This document shows positions 1-5,927 of a DNA stretch of 5,927 nucleotides, piece after piece; position 1 is the stretch's first letter, and every line of letters begins with the position of its first letter. The notes under the pieces are model-generated. The model was not told the DNA's origin and did not search any database. It saw only the letters and a list, made by a program, of their open reading frames with translations. The DNA is from Methylobacteriaceae bacterium (GTDB taxonomy: Bacteria > Pseudomonadota > Alphaproteobacteria > Rhizobiales > Beijerinckiaceae). Position numbers and translations under genes: made by a program. The DNA is taken from NCBI GenBank assembly GCA_019247255.1, contig JAFAPJ010000313.1, forward strand, positions 1-5,927. The letters are read 5' to 3'.

Positions 1-1
1 C

Positions 2-721
2 CAACTGTTCGGCTTCATGAGCCGCGACGAGGCCCGGCATGCCGGCTTTATCAATGACACGTTGAAGGATTTCGGCGTCGGCGTGGATCTCGGCTTCCTG
101 ACCCGGGCCAAGAAGTACGCCTACTTCAAGCCGAAGTTCATCTTCTACGCGACCTACCTTTCCGAGAAGATCGGCTACGCGCGGTATATCACCATCTTCC
201 GCCATCTCCAGCGCCACCCGGAGCGGGAATTCCACCCGATCTTCCGTTGGTTCGAAAAATGGTGCAATGACGAGTTCCGCCATGGCGAGGCCTTCGCGCT
301 CTTGATGCGCGCCGACCCCAAGCTGCTTTCCGGCCGCAACCGCCTCTGGATCAAGTTTTTCCTGCTCGCGGTCTACGCAACCATGTACGTGCGCGACCAC
401 ATGCGGCCTGAATTTCACAAGGCGCTGGGTCTCGATCCGACCGAATACGACATGCGCGTCTTCCGGATCTGCTCCGAGATCTCGCGCCAGGTCTTCCCGC
501 TGACGGTCGATATCGATCATCCGGCCTTCCTGCCGACCTGCGAGCGGCTGTTCCGCCTCGCGGAAAGAATGGCGGCCGCGAAGGAGAAAGGCGGCATCTG
601 GAACGGCGTGAAGCGCGCGGGTCTCGGCGTCGCGGCGGCGCTCGCCTTCGCGCGCCTCTATCTGATCCCGGCGCAGCCGAACGAGCTGCCGACCGACGTC
701 CGGCTCGCCCCGGCCTGGTGA
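2..721 (+). CDS. acsF: AcsF, aerobic Mg-protoporphyrin IX monomethyl ester oxidative cyclase (C-terminal part, 5' truncated)
   Basis: This is the C-terminal ~239 residues of the oxygen-dependent cyclase, a di-iron enzyme that forms the isocyclic ring (ring E) of bacteriochlorophyll by converting Mg-protoporphyrin monomethyl ester to divinyl protochlorophyllide. The frame is open to the left edge (it reads QLFGF before the Met at 17), so that Met is internal. Family members are about 350 residues, so roughly 110-120 are missing. Two ExxH di-iron motifs are visible: EARH (about 29-40) and EFRH within [12 protein letters not shown] (about 272-283). A further conserved Glu lies in YLSEKIGY. The segments [12 protein letters not shown] and [19 protein letters not shown] are characteristic of AcsF and not of the radical-SAM cyclase BchE. 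The gene ends with TGA 13 nt before puhE and is probably co-transcribed with puhE and hemA. Identification is near certain from family knowledge; only completeness is unknown. Confidence 0.96.
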   Translation, partial: QLFGFMSRDEARHAGFINDTLKDFGVGVDLGFLTRAKKYAYFKPKFIFYATYLSEKIGYARYITIFRHLQRHPEREFHPIFRWFEKWCNDEFRHGEAFALLMRADPKLLSGRNRLWIKFFLLAVYATMYVRDHMRPEFHKALGLDPTEYDMRVFRICSEISRQVFPLTVDIDHPAFLPTCERLFRLAERMAAAKEKGGIWNGVKRAGLGVAAALAFARLYLIPAQPNELPTDVRLAPAW

Positions 722-734
722 CGGGCAGCTTCGC

Positions 735-1595
735 GTGACGAGCCTTGCGCCCGCCCTCTTCGCCGTTCTCCTCTGGTGGGCGTCGACCGGGGCCGTCCTC
801 CTCGCGCTGAGGTGGGCGTCGCGCGCCCCGCGCCTCGCGGGGGCGGCGAGCGCGGCCGTCTTCGCGGGCGGGCTCGCGCTCGTCGCCGGCACGGCCGGCG
901 AGACGAGCGCGGCGGGCGCCTACCTCGCCTTCACGGCCGCGATCGCCGTCTGGGGCGTCCAGGAGCTCGCCTTCCTGGCGGGCTGGATCACGGGACCCTG
1001 GCGCTCGCCCGCCCCCGCCGGCACGGGGCCTCTCAGGCTCGCCGGCTACGCGGTCGCCGCGATCCTGTATCACGAGCTCGCGCTCGTCGCGTCCGGGGCG
1101 CTCGTGCTCGCGGCCTCCTGGGGCGGACCGAACCAGCTGGCGTTCTGGACCTTCGCGGCGCTTCTCGTGATGCGGGTGAGCGCCAAGCTCAACGTCTTCC
1201 TGGGCGTCTCGAACCTGGCCGAGAGCTTCCTGCCCGCCCACCTCGCCTACCTGAAGAGCTTCTTCGGGGCGCGGCCGATCAACCTGCTGTTCCCTGTCTC
1301 GGTGGGCTTGTCGGCCCTCGCGCTCGCCGAGATCCTGATCTGGGCGGGCGAGGCCGAGGGCGAGGCGGCCGTCGCGCCCCTCCTCCTCGGCACGCTCGTG
1401 GCGCTCGGCTTCCTCGAGCACTGGCTCCTCGTCCTGCCCGTGCCGGTCGAGCGGCTCTGGGGCTGGGGAGCCCGCCCCGCCGTCGCCGGGCCGCTTCCGC
1501 GCCTCGCGGGCGCAGCGGCCGCGGTCGCGCCCGATTTCGAACCCATCCGCGCGACCGCGCGCGAGAGGCAGCCCAAGGCCAGGGAGGCAGCGTAA
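735..1595 (+). CDS. puhE: PuhE, photosynthetic complex assembly protein (DUF3623 family)
   Basis: An integral membrane protein of 286 aa, the usual PuhE length. In Rhodobacter, PuhE is linked to assembly of the reaction centre-LH1 complex and to bacteriochlorophyll production; no catalytic activity is known. About seven hydrophobic segments are visible, near residues 4-25, 34-53, 60-84, 101-127, 133-152, 183-203 and 212-235, followed by a polar tail. Family-like motifs are the N-terminal [23 protein letters not shown] (151-161) and the [15 protein letters not shown] loop (176-190), plus a His-Glu pair in segment 4 (113-114). The start is GTG: there is no in-frame ATG near, the hydrophobic N-terminus begins here as in homologues, and only a weak purine stretch precedes it, which suggests coupling to the acsF stop 13 nt upstream. 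Its GC content looks even higher than that of acsF. The acsF-puhE-hemA order is the known one and strongly supports the call. Confidence 0.93.
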   Translation: MTSLAPALFAVLLWWASTGAVLLALRWASRAPRLAGAASAAVFAGGLALVAGTAGETSAAGAYLAFTAAIAVWGVQELAFLAGWITGPWRSPAPAGTGPLRLAGYAVAAILYHELALVASGALVLAASWGGPNQLAFWTFAALLVMRVSAKLNVFLGVSNLAESFLPAHLAYLKSFFGARPINLLFPVSVGLSALALAEILIWAGEAEGEAAVAPLLLGTLVALGFLEHWLLVLPVPVERLWGWGARPAVAGPLPRLAGAAAAVAPDFEPIRATARERQPKAREAA

Positions 1596-1599
1596 GGCC

Positions 1600-2814
1600 A
1601 TGAACTACGAAGCGTTCTTCAAGCGGCAGCTCGACGAGCTTCGGCGGGAAGGCCGGTACCGCGTGTTCGCGGATCTGGAGCGACGCGCGGGCGACTTTCC
1701 CCAGGCCCTGCACCGGGGCCAGCGGGGCAGCGGCCCCGTCACCGTGTGGTGCTCGAACGATTACCTCGGGATGGGGCAGCACCCGACGGTGGTGGGGGCG
1801 ATGCATGACGCGCTCGCGCGCTGCGGCGCCGGGGCGGGCGGCACCCGCAACATCTCAGGCACGAACCACGCACATGTGCTGCTGGAGGAGGAGCTCGCCG
1901 ACCTCCACGGCAAGGAGGCCGCGCTCCTCTTCACCTCGGGCTACGTCTCAAACTGGGCCTCGCTCTCCACCCTCGCGTCCCGCATGCCCGGCTGCGTCGT
2001 CCTCTCGGACGAGCTCAACCACGCCTCCATGATCGAGGGCATCCGCCACAGCCGCGCCGAAACCGTCATCTTCCGCCACAACGATCCCGACGACCTCAAC
2101 GCCAAGCTTGGGGCCATCAACCCCTACCGGCCCAAGCTCGTCGCCTTCGAATCCGTCTACTCCATGGACGGCGACGTCGCCCCCATCGCCGCCATCTGCG
2201 ATGTCGCCGAGCGCCACGGCGCGATGACCTATCTCGACGAGGTCCACGCGGTCGGCCTCTACGGACCGCGCGGCGGCGGCATCGCCGAGCGCGAAGGCCT
2301 CGCCCACCGCCTCACCCTCATCGAGGGCACGCTCGCCAAGGGCTTCGGGGTCATCGGCGGCTACGTGGCGGGATCGGCCGCGCTCTGCGACTTCATCCGC
2401 TCCTACGCGTCCGGCTTCATCTTCACGACCGCCCTCCCGCCCCACGTCGCGGCCGGCGCCCTCGCCTCCGTCCGGCACCTCAAGACGAGCCAGGTCGAGC
2501 GGGAGCGCCACCAGGACCGCGTCAGGACGCTGCGGCGTCGCCTCGACGAGGCCGGCATCCCGCACATGCCGAACCCCAGCCACATCGTCCCCGTGATGGT
2601 CGGCGACCCCGTCCTCTGCAAGGACATCTCCGACATCCTCATGAGCCGCTTCGGCATCTACATTCAGCCGATCAATTACCCCACCGTCCCGCGCGGAACC
2701 GAACGCCTGCGCATCACGCCCTCACCCCTCCACACCGACGACGATATCGACCACCTCGTGGACGCGCTCGCGACCGTGTGGGCGGAGATGCAGGCCGAGG
2801 CCCGCGCGGCCTAG
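1600..2814 (+). CDS. hemA: 5-aminolevulinate synthase (HemA, C4/Shemin pathway)
   Basis: A PLP-dependent enzyme condensing glycine and succinyl-CoA to 5-aminolevulinate, the first committed step of tetrapyrrole (heme and bacteriochlorophyll) synthesis; cytoplasmic. Its 404 aa match the bacterial family length. Visible motifs: CSNDYLGM (51-58), the glycine-rich [13 protein letters not shown] loop (76-88), HASM (141-144), [12 protein letters not shown] (211-222) with the PLP-pyridine Asp213, the Schiff-base Lys247 in EGTLAKGFG (equivalent to Lys248 of the Rhodobacter capsulatus enzyme), and [13 protein letters not shown] (359-371) at the substrate-carboxylate end. The ATG lies 4 nt after the puhE stop, and an AGGGAGG Shine-Dalgarno lies inside the end of puhE (1581-1587), implying translational linkage. 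Placement in the photosynthesis cluster suggests that it supplies precursor for bacteriochlorophyll; a second ALA synthase elsewhere is possible. The related KBL/BioF families are less likely given the full set of ALAS motifs. One small oddity is Gly instead of the commoner Ala right after the catalytic Lys. Confidence 0.97.
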   Translation: MNYEAFFKRQLDELRREGRYRVFADLERRAGDFPQALHRGQRGSGPVTVWCSNDYLGMGQHPTVVGAMHDALARCGAGAGGTRNISGTNHAHVLLEEELADLHGKEAALLFTSGYVSNWASLSTLASRMPGCVVLSDELNHASMIEGIRHSRAETVIFRHNDPDDLNAKLGAINPYRPKLVAFESVYSMDGDVAPIAAICDVAERHGAMTYLDEVHAVGLYGPRGGGIAEREGLAHRLTLIEGTLAKGFGVIGGYVAGSAALCDFIRSYASGFIFTTALPPHVAAGALASVRHLKTSQVERERHQDRVRTLRRRLDEAGIPHMPNPSHIVPVMVGDPVLCKDISDILMSRFGIYIQPINYPTVPRGTERLRITPSPLHTDDDIDHLVDALATVWAEMQAEARAA

Positions 2815-2840
2815 CGCGGATCCAGCCTCGTTCCGACCTG

Positions 2841-2862
2841 GCGGGCGGCGGCGGCCGCCCGC
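2841..2862. terminator. GC hairpin between convergent hemA and DUF2189 genes
   Basis: A perfect 9-bp inverted repeat (2841-2849 with 2854-2862, 4-nt loop) lies in the 58-bp gap between two converging genes. It lacks a T-tract on either side, so it is not a classic intrinsic terminator. It may still act as a bidirectional stop or 3'-end stabiliser. The position supports a terminator role; the lack of a U-run weakens it. Confidence 0.5.
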
Positions 2863-2872
2863 TGTCGTTCGG

Positions 2873-3664
2873 CTACTCTGCGACCACCTTGCGGTAGAGG
2901 TGCCAGGTCGCGTGGCCGAGGATCGGCATTACGACGACGAGGCCGACGAAGAGCGGCGCGGAGCCGAGCGCGAGCAGCGCCGCGACGATGAGCCCCCAGG
3001 CCGCCATCGTGACCGGATTCCGCCGCACGGCCCGGACCGAGGTCCGGACCGCCGTGCCGAGCCCGACCTGGCGGTCGAGGATCAGCGGGAAGCCGATCAC
3101 GCTGACCGCGAGCACGAGCGCCGCGAAGCAGGCGCCCACGAGGTTGCCGACCAGGATCAGCGCCCAGCCTTGCTCCGTCGTGAGGATCTCGCCGAGTAGG
3201 TTGACGTAAGCCGTGTGCCGGATGCTCCCGATCGTCGCCCCGAAGATGATCTCGGCGGCGAGCAGCCAGGCGAGGAACAGGATCACGAGGACGAGCCCGA
3301 GCCCGATCACGGACGGGAGGGCCGGCGTGCGCAGGACCTCGAAGGCGTCGCTCCAGCTGGGCTCCGCGCCCGCCTCCCGCCGGCGGCTGAGCTCGTACAG
3401 CCCGAGCCCCGCGAGAGGCCCGACGAGCGCGAAGCCCGTGATCAGCGGGTAGATGATCGGCCAGACGTCGTAGCCGAAGGCGAGGCTCGCGAGCACGACG
3501 CCGAGGATGGGATACAGGAGGCCGAGGAAGATGAGGTGGCTCGGCATGGCCACGAAATCGGACGCGCCTTTCCGGAGCGCGTCGAGAAGGTCGGCGATGG
3601 AGATCGCCCGGACAGCAGGTTCGGTGCGTGTGTACCAGTTACTCGTCGCGACGCGTGCGCTCAT
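2873..3664 (-). CDS. DUF2189-type integral membrane protein
   Basis: A 263-aa protein of unknown function that resembles the DUF2189 family of bacterial membrane proteins. Family-like features are an N-terminal amphipathic stretch (VRAISIADLLDALRKG, 18-33), MPSHLIFLGLLYPILG (40-55), GPLAGLGLYELSRRRE (82-97), and a C-terminal GHATWHLYRKVV (250-261). Hydrophobic segments lie near 42-63, 68-90, 115-143, 165-192 and 218-248, so five to six membrane spans are likely. The reading frame stays open far upstream through pufM in another frame, but the true start is the ATG at 3664: the upstream part is Arg-rich shadow coding, and a GGGAGG Shine-Dalgarno sits 6 nt before this ATG. It lies 188 bp behind pufM on the same strand, separated by a probable terminator, so it is likely a separate unit or read through from puf. 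No enzyme motif is visible. A role in photosynthesis is inference from position only. Confidence 0.82.
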   Translation of the reverse strand: MSARVATSNWYTRTEPAVRAISIADLLDALRKGASDFVAMPSHLIFLGLLYPILGVVLASLAFGYDVWPIIYPLITGFALVGPLAGLGLYELSRRREAGAEPSWSDAFEVLRTPALPSVIGLGLVLVILFLAWLLAAEIIFGATIGSIRHTAYVNLLGEILTTEQGWALILVGNLVGACFAALVLAVSVIGFPLILDRQVGLGTAVRTSVRAVRRNPVTMAAWGLIVAALLALGSAPLFVGLVVVMPILGHATWHLYRKVVAE

Positions 3665-3670
3665 GACGTG

Positions 3671-3676
3671 CCTCCC
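3671..3676 (-). promoter_or_regulatory. Shine-Dalgarno of the DUF2189 gene (decides the start)
   Basis: GGGAGG on the minus strand, 6 nt upstream of the ATG at 3664. It supports the 263-aa product rather than a much longer in-frame reading that would overlap pufM. Confidence 0.75.
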
Positions 3677-3777
3677 GGTGTGAGTTGCCCCCCGATCCAC
3701 CCGGGCTCGTCTGCGATCTTCGGCCCGGTCCGGGCAGGCTACTCCTCCAAGCGGCGGCTGTCGCCATCCCAAATGAA

Positions 3778-3805
3778 AGCGGGGCCGCCCTGCAGCAGCC
3801 CCGCT
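3778..3805 (-). terminator. Intrinsic terminator of the puf operon
   Basis: A perfect 8-bp stem (3778-3785 with 3798-3805, 12-nt loop) of mostly G:C pairs. On the minus strand it ends in TTTCATTT (3778-3771), a broken U-tract. It lies about 48 nt behind the pufM stop and before the DUF2189 gene. Orientation and T-run fit Rho-independent termination of puf mRNA; the interrupted T-run may let some transcription continue. Confidence 0.7.
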
Positions 3806-3815
3806 GATCTCTCGC

Positions 3816-3839
3816 GGCCGGTCGGAGGACCGACCGGCC
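3816..3839 (-). other. Strong hairpin just behind pufM, possible mRNA-stabilising 3' structure
   Basis: A perfect 10-bp inverted repeat (3816-3825 with 3830-3839) closed by a 4-nt loop, starting 13 nt after the pufM stop on the minus strand. No T-run follows it directly, so it looks less like a terminator than like a block to 3' exonucleases. The flank carries another copy of the arm (GCCGGTC, 3848-3854), which could pair with 3832-3838 and form a competing structure that overlaps the pufM stop codon. Confidence 0.6.
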
Positions 3840-3852
3840 TGACGCCCGCCGG

Positions 3853-4779
3853 TCAGCCGGCGATCACGTGGTGCTTCGCGGCCCAGTTGAACCAGTTGTC
3901 CACGACGGTCCCGGTGAGCAGGATCCCGATGCCGCCCGTGAGCGTCGTCAGGACCGCGAACCACCAGGCCCAGCGGTGGATCGACTCGGCCGTCGCGTTG
4001 AAGCCCATCGTCCAGCGCCAGAACAGCGCGCCGCGCTCGAAGGCCGTCCCGCGGTCGACGATCTGCTCCACCTCGCGCTCCGCGCCGTAGCGGCTCGTCG
4101 CCAGCACCGTTCCGCCATGCATCGCGAAGAGCACCGCCGACCCGTACAGGAAGGCGATCGAGAGCATGTGGAAGGGGTTGTAGAAGAGGTTGCCGTAGGT
4201 GAGCGAGAAGTTGTTCGTCCATTCGAGGTGCGGGAAGATCCCGAACGGCACGGCCTCGCCCCAATGGCCCTGGATGACCGGCCGGATGAAGCCGAGCACG
4301 AGGTAGAGCCAGATCGCGGAGGCGAAGGCCCAGGCAGTGTGGGTGCCGAGGCCGAGGATACGGGCCCGGGCGTAGACCCGCACCCACCACAGCAGGATCG
4401 AGATCGTCAGGAAGAAGCCCGTGATCTGCCACCAGCCGCCCTGGTTGAGCGGGCAGATGGTGCAGAACCCGGCCGAGGCCGGCGGCGGCTCGAGCCCGAG
4501 CCAGGGCAGGCGACGGATGAACTGAACCGGGTCCCAGTTCACCGAAGCCCACATGTTGAGCCCGATGATCACGAAGGCCGCGATGCCGAAGCCGAGCGAG
4601 GCGACCCCGAGCCATCCGAAGTAGATCGGACCGACCTGCGGGTCGCCGATCTTGCCGAGGAGGTAGGAGAAGCGCGGCTTGCCGACCCGGACGTAGGGAC
4701 CCGAGACCGGGACCTCCACGCCGACGTAGAAGGGCGCGCGGATCTGAACCTGGGTGAGGATGTTCTGATATTCGGCCAT
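3853..4779 (-). CDS. pufM: Photosynthetic reaction centre M subunit
   Basis: The M subunit of the type-II reaction centre, in the inner membrane. With PufL it holds the special pair, accessory bacteriochlorophylls, bacteriopheophytins, QA and the non-haem iron. It has 308 aa, the normal size for forms without an extension. Five transmembrane helices are visible near 53-77, 112-139, 144-167, 199-225 and 264-286. Key residues (with Met; Rhodobacter sphaeroides mature numbering is two lower) are His184 (accessory BChl), His204 in FYNPFH (special pair), Tyr212, the iron ligands His221, Glu236 and His268, Thr224 and Trp254 at QA. The ATG starts 12 nt behind the pufL stop, with a GGGGAGGGG Shine-Dalgarno in the gap. 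Odd points are Cys106-x-x-Cys109 in the loop before helix B, Asp46 where R. sphaeroides has Asn M44, and Tyr18 at Asp M17. No pufC or pufX follows. Confidence 0.98.
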   Translation of the reverse strand: MAEYQNILTQVQIRAPFYVGVEVPVSGPYVRVGKPRFSYLLGKIGDPQVGPIYFGWLGVASLGFGIAAFVIIGLNMWASVNWDPVQFIRRLPWLGLEPPPASAGFCTICPLNQGGWWQITGFFLTISILLWWVRVYARARILGLGTHTAWAFASAIWLYLVLGFIRPVIQGHWGEAVPFGIFPHLEWTNNFSLTYGNLFYNPFHMLSIAFLYGSAVLFAMHGGTVLATSRYGAEREVEQIVDRGTAFERGALFWRWTMGFNATAESIHRWAWWFAVLTTLTGGIGILLTGTVVDNWFNWAAKHHVIAG

Positions 4780-4791
4780 GAGCCCCTCCCC

Positions 4792-5619
4792 TTAGTCCGA
4801 CCAGATCGGCAGCCGCAGCCACCAGTTCCACCAATCCGGCCAGCTGCCGTCATAGAGCGGGCCGGAGATCACGATGCAGACCGCGCTCCAGAACCCGGCG
4901 CTCATCGCGAGGAACAGCCCGAGCCGGTGAATGCCGAGGGTGCCGATCGACCAGCCGAGCGTGTCGCGGAAGAACGTGTTCTCGTGCGCGGAGCCTTTCA
5001 CGACCTCGCCCGGCTTCGGGTTCGCGGCCGACAGGACGAGCGAGCCGTGCAGCGCCAGCGCGAAGCAGTTCGTGAAGAAGAAGCTGATCGCGATCATGTG
5101 CGCCGGATTATAATGGAAGTTGACGTAAGTATATCCGGTCGTCGACACCCAATCGAGATGGCTGATGAAGCCGTACGGGAAGCCGTAGCCCCAGGCCCCG
5201 AGGAGCGCCGGGCGGATCACGACGAGCGTCACGTAGGCGAGGACCGCGACCCCGTAGGCGACCGGCACGTGGTAGCCCATGCCGAGCTTGCGGGCGATCT
5301 CGGCCTGGCGCAGCGCCCAGGACACGAAGGCGCCGATCGCGCAGAAGGTGATCCACTGCCAGAAGCCGCCCTCCTGGAGCGGCGCGAGCCGCATCCCGTA
5401 GCTGACGTCGGGCGGGTTGATCGACAGGATGAACGGGTTCCAGGTCGGCCCGATCGCGATCGCGTAGAGGATCAGCGCGGTGCCGAGGAACGAGAAGAAG
5501 ATCGTCGTGACGCCGAAGAACCCGACGTAGAACGGCCCGACCCAGAAGTCGAACAGGTCGCCGCCGAGGATCGTCCCGCCGCGAACGCGGTACTTCGGCT
5601 CGAAATTGAGCATCGCCAT
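4792..5619 (-). CDS. pufL: Photosynthetic reaction centre L subunit
   Basis: The L subunit of the type-II reaction centre, carrying the active electron branch and the QB site. It has 275 aa, normal for the family. Helices lie near 32-55, 84-111, 116-140, 171-199 and 226-250. Conserved residues (with Met, one higher than R. sphaeroides mature numbering) are His154 (accessory BChl), His169 and His174 (special pair), iron ligands His191 and His231, Tyr163 near the cytochrome side, and Glu213 and Ser224 at QB. The N-terminus [16 protein letters not shown] matches family starts, and a GGAG lies 8 nt upstream, so this start is preferred over the out-of-frame ATG just before it. It sits 93 nt behind pufA and 12 nt before pufM. 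Unusual relative to R. sphaeroides are Gln105 (L104 Glu), Asn214 (L213 Asp), Ala211 (L210 Asp) and Trp223 (L222 Tyr). Confidence 0.98.
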   Translation of the reverse strand: MAMLNFEPKYRVRGGTILGGDLFDFWVGPFYVGFFGVTTIFFSFLGTALILYAIAIGPTWNPFILSINPPDVSYGMRLAPLQEGGFWQWITFCAIGAFVSWALRQAEIARKLGMGYHVPVAYGVAVLAYVTLVVIRPALLGAWGYGFPYGFISHLDWVSTTGYTYVNFHYNPAHMIAISFFFTNCFALALHGSLVLSAANPKPGEVVKGSAHENTFFRDTLGWSIGTLGIHRLGLFLAMSAGFWSAVCIVISGPLYDGSWPDWWNWWLRLPIWSD

Positions 5620-5645
5620 GGCATGGTCTCCGGGCGGGCTATGAG

Positions 5646-5663
5646 GAGGGCTGCCCTGCCCTC
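5646..5663 (-). other. Small hairpin upstream of pufL
   Basis: A 6-bp inverted repeat (GAGGGC 5646-5651, GCCCTC 5658-5663) with a 6-nt loop, lying between the larger pufA hairpin and the pufL Shine-Dalgarno at 5628-5631. It might affect mRNA processing or pufL translation, but a 6-bp stem in GC-rich DNA can occur by chance. Confidence 0.35.
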
Positions 5664-5676
5664 GGTCGGGATCGGA

Positions 5677-5705
5677 CGGCGGGCGTCCGGGTGGAGCGCC
5701 CGCCG
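5677..5705 (-). other. pufA-pufL intercistronic hairpin (likely mRNA stabiliser)
   Basis: A perfect 9-bp, all G:C stem (5677-5685 with 5697-5705) and 11-nt loop, beginning 7 nt after the pufA stop on the minus strand. In Rhodobacter, hairpins at this place protect the pufBA mRNA segment after the less stable pufLM part decays, which gives an excess of LH1 over reaction centre. The same role is inferred here from position and strength. No T-run follows, so it is not an intrinsic terminator. A 6-bp alternative (5673-5678 with 5684-5689) overlaps it. Confidence 0.72.
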
Positions 5706-5712
5706 CCCAGCT

Positions 5713-5892
5713 TCATCGCGCGGGAGCGGCGGCGGCGGCCGCGGCTCCCCGTGCTCCACGCGGTCCCTCGAGCCAGTTGAACCGGTCGGTTGACAGCAGG
5801 ATGAAGTGAATGAGCAGAGCGAGCGCGAACAGGAACGTGAACAAAGCGATCAACGTTCTGCGCGGATCGAACAGCATCCATACACGCCACAT
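5713..5892 (-). CDS. pufA: Light-harvesting 1 (LH1) alpha subunit
   Basis: A 59-aa single-span antenna polypeptide of the LH1 ring around the reaction centre; it binds bacteriochlorophyll a and carotenoid in the inner membrane. The start [12 protein letters not shown] matches the LH1 alpha N-terminal motif (WMIFDPRR in Rhodobacter). The membrane segment runs about 13-34, with the BChl-ligand His29 in [10 protein letters not shown]. Trp40, at His+11 in FNWLEGP, is the position that hydrogen-bonds the BChl acetyl group in known LH1. The tail is short and Ala-rich (residues 48-59, with seven Ala in a row). The ATG at 5892 follows an AGGAGG Shine-Dalgarno at 7 nt; the stop is TGA at 5713-5715. 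It precedes pufL by 93 nt, as in pufBALM operons; its partner pufB must be upstream, right of the window. Confidence 0.95.
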   Translation of the reverse strand: MWRVWMLFDPRRTLIALFTFLFALALLIHFILLSTDRFNWLEGPRGARGAAAAAAAPAR

Positions 5893-5899
5893 GAGCCGT

Positions 5900-5905
5900 C
5901 CTCCT
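5900..5905 (-). promoter_or_regulatory. Shine-Dalgarno of pufA
   Basis: A consensus AGGAGG on the minus strand, 7 nt upstream of the ATG at 5892. It is the strongest ribosome-binding site in the window, as expected for a very abundant antenna protein, and it fixes the pufA start. Confidence 0.85.
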
Positions 5906-5927
5906 ATCCGACGAGAGACAAGAGGGC

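Noticed and set aside
17..19. ATG at 17 as the true acsF start
   Set aside because: The frame is open to the left edge with family-like residues, and the N-terminal third of AcsF would be missing; it is an internal Met.
351..1601. Long minus-strand open frame (416 aa) over acsF and puhE
   Set aside because: Arg/Gly/Glu-rich low-complexity translation typical of antisense frames in very GC-rich DNA; it lies over two well-recognised genes on the other strand.
3665..3777. Promoter or PpsR/CrtJ-type site (TGT-N12-ACA) before the DUF2189 gene
   Set aside because: I found no TGT-N12-ACA palindrome and no convincing -35/-10 pair by eye in this stretch.
2873..4834. A 653-aa minus-strand reading that would extend the DUF2189 protein through pufM
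   Set aside because: The upstream 390 residues are an off-frame shadow of pufM plus Arg-rich intergenic translation; a Shine-Dalgarno and the family-like N-terminus fix the start at 3664.
5622..5624. ATG 5 nt upstream of the pufL start
   Set aside because: It is out of frame with pufL; the ATG at 5619 gives the conserved N-terminus and has proper spacing to GGAG.
3868..5793. Long plus-strand open frame (641 aa) opposite pufM, pufL and pufA
   Set aside because: Its composition (Arg, Glu, Asp, Pro) is that of an antisense shadow; the minus strand carries unmistakable pufM, pufL and pufA throughout.
5893..5927. End of pufB at the right edge
   Set aside because: One minus-strand frame ends in TAG (ALLSLVG then stop) before the pufA ribosome-binding site, but these residues do not resemble the RPW-type LH1 beta C-terminus. 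pufB more likely ends outside the window.

Overview
The window is a piece of a photosynthesis gene cluster from a high-GC purple (anoxygenic phototrophic) alphaproteobacterium. It carries reaction-centre genes pufL and pufM, an LH1 alpha gene (pufA), the C-terminal part of the oxygen-dependent Mg-protoporphyrin cyclase AcsF, the assembly gene puhE, and a cluster-encoded 5-aminolevulinate synthase (hemA). The order acsF-puhE-hemA is that of the known alphaproteobacterial clusters. The high GC content and protein sequences would fit a Rhizobiales-like (Hyphomicrobiales) lineage, but that placement is an inference. AcsF and the absence of pufC directly after pufM suit an organism that makes bacteriochlorophyll in the presence of oxygen.

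Layout. Plus strand, 2-2814: acsF (5' end cut off by the window), puhE (GTG start, 13 nt after acsF) and hemA (4 nt after puhE) form a tight co-directional unit. Positions 2815-2872 are a short convergent gap with a strong GC hairpin. Minus strand, read right to left: pufA (5892-5713), a 93-nt hairpin-rich spacer, pufL (5619-4792), pufM (4779-3853), two hairpins of which the second looks like an intrinsic terminator, then a separate membrane-protein gene of the DUF2189 type (3664-2873). The two transcription units therefore converge between hemA and the DUF2189 gene. pufB must lie mostly or wholly to the right of the window.

How they work together: HemA makes the first tetrapyrrole precursor. 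AcsF closes the isocyclic ring of bacteriochlorophyll. PuhE helps photosystem assembly and regulation. PufA binds bacteriochlorophyll in the LH1 ring around the PufL/PufM core, where charge separation and quinone reduction occur.

This is mainly a known system. The points that deserve attention are residue-level: an Asn(L213)/Asp(M44) arrangement in the QB proton path, Gln at the L104 position, and a Cys-x-x-Cys in a PufM periplasmic loop. Others are the missing pufC/pufX, the RNA hairpins bounding the puf cistrons, and the DUF2189 gene lying directly behind puf.
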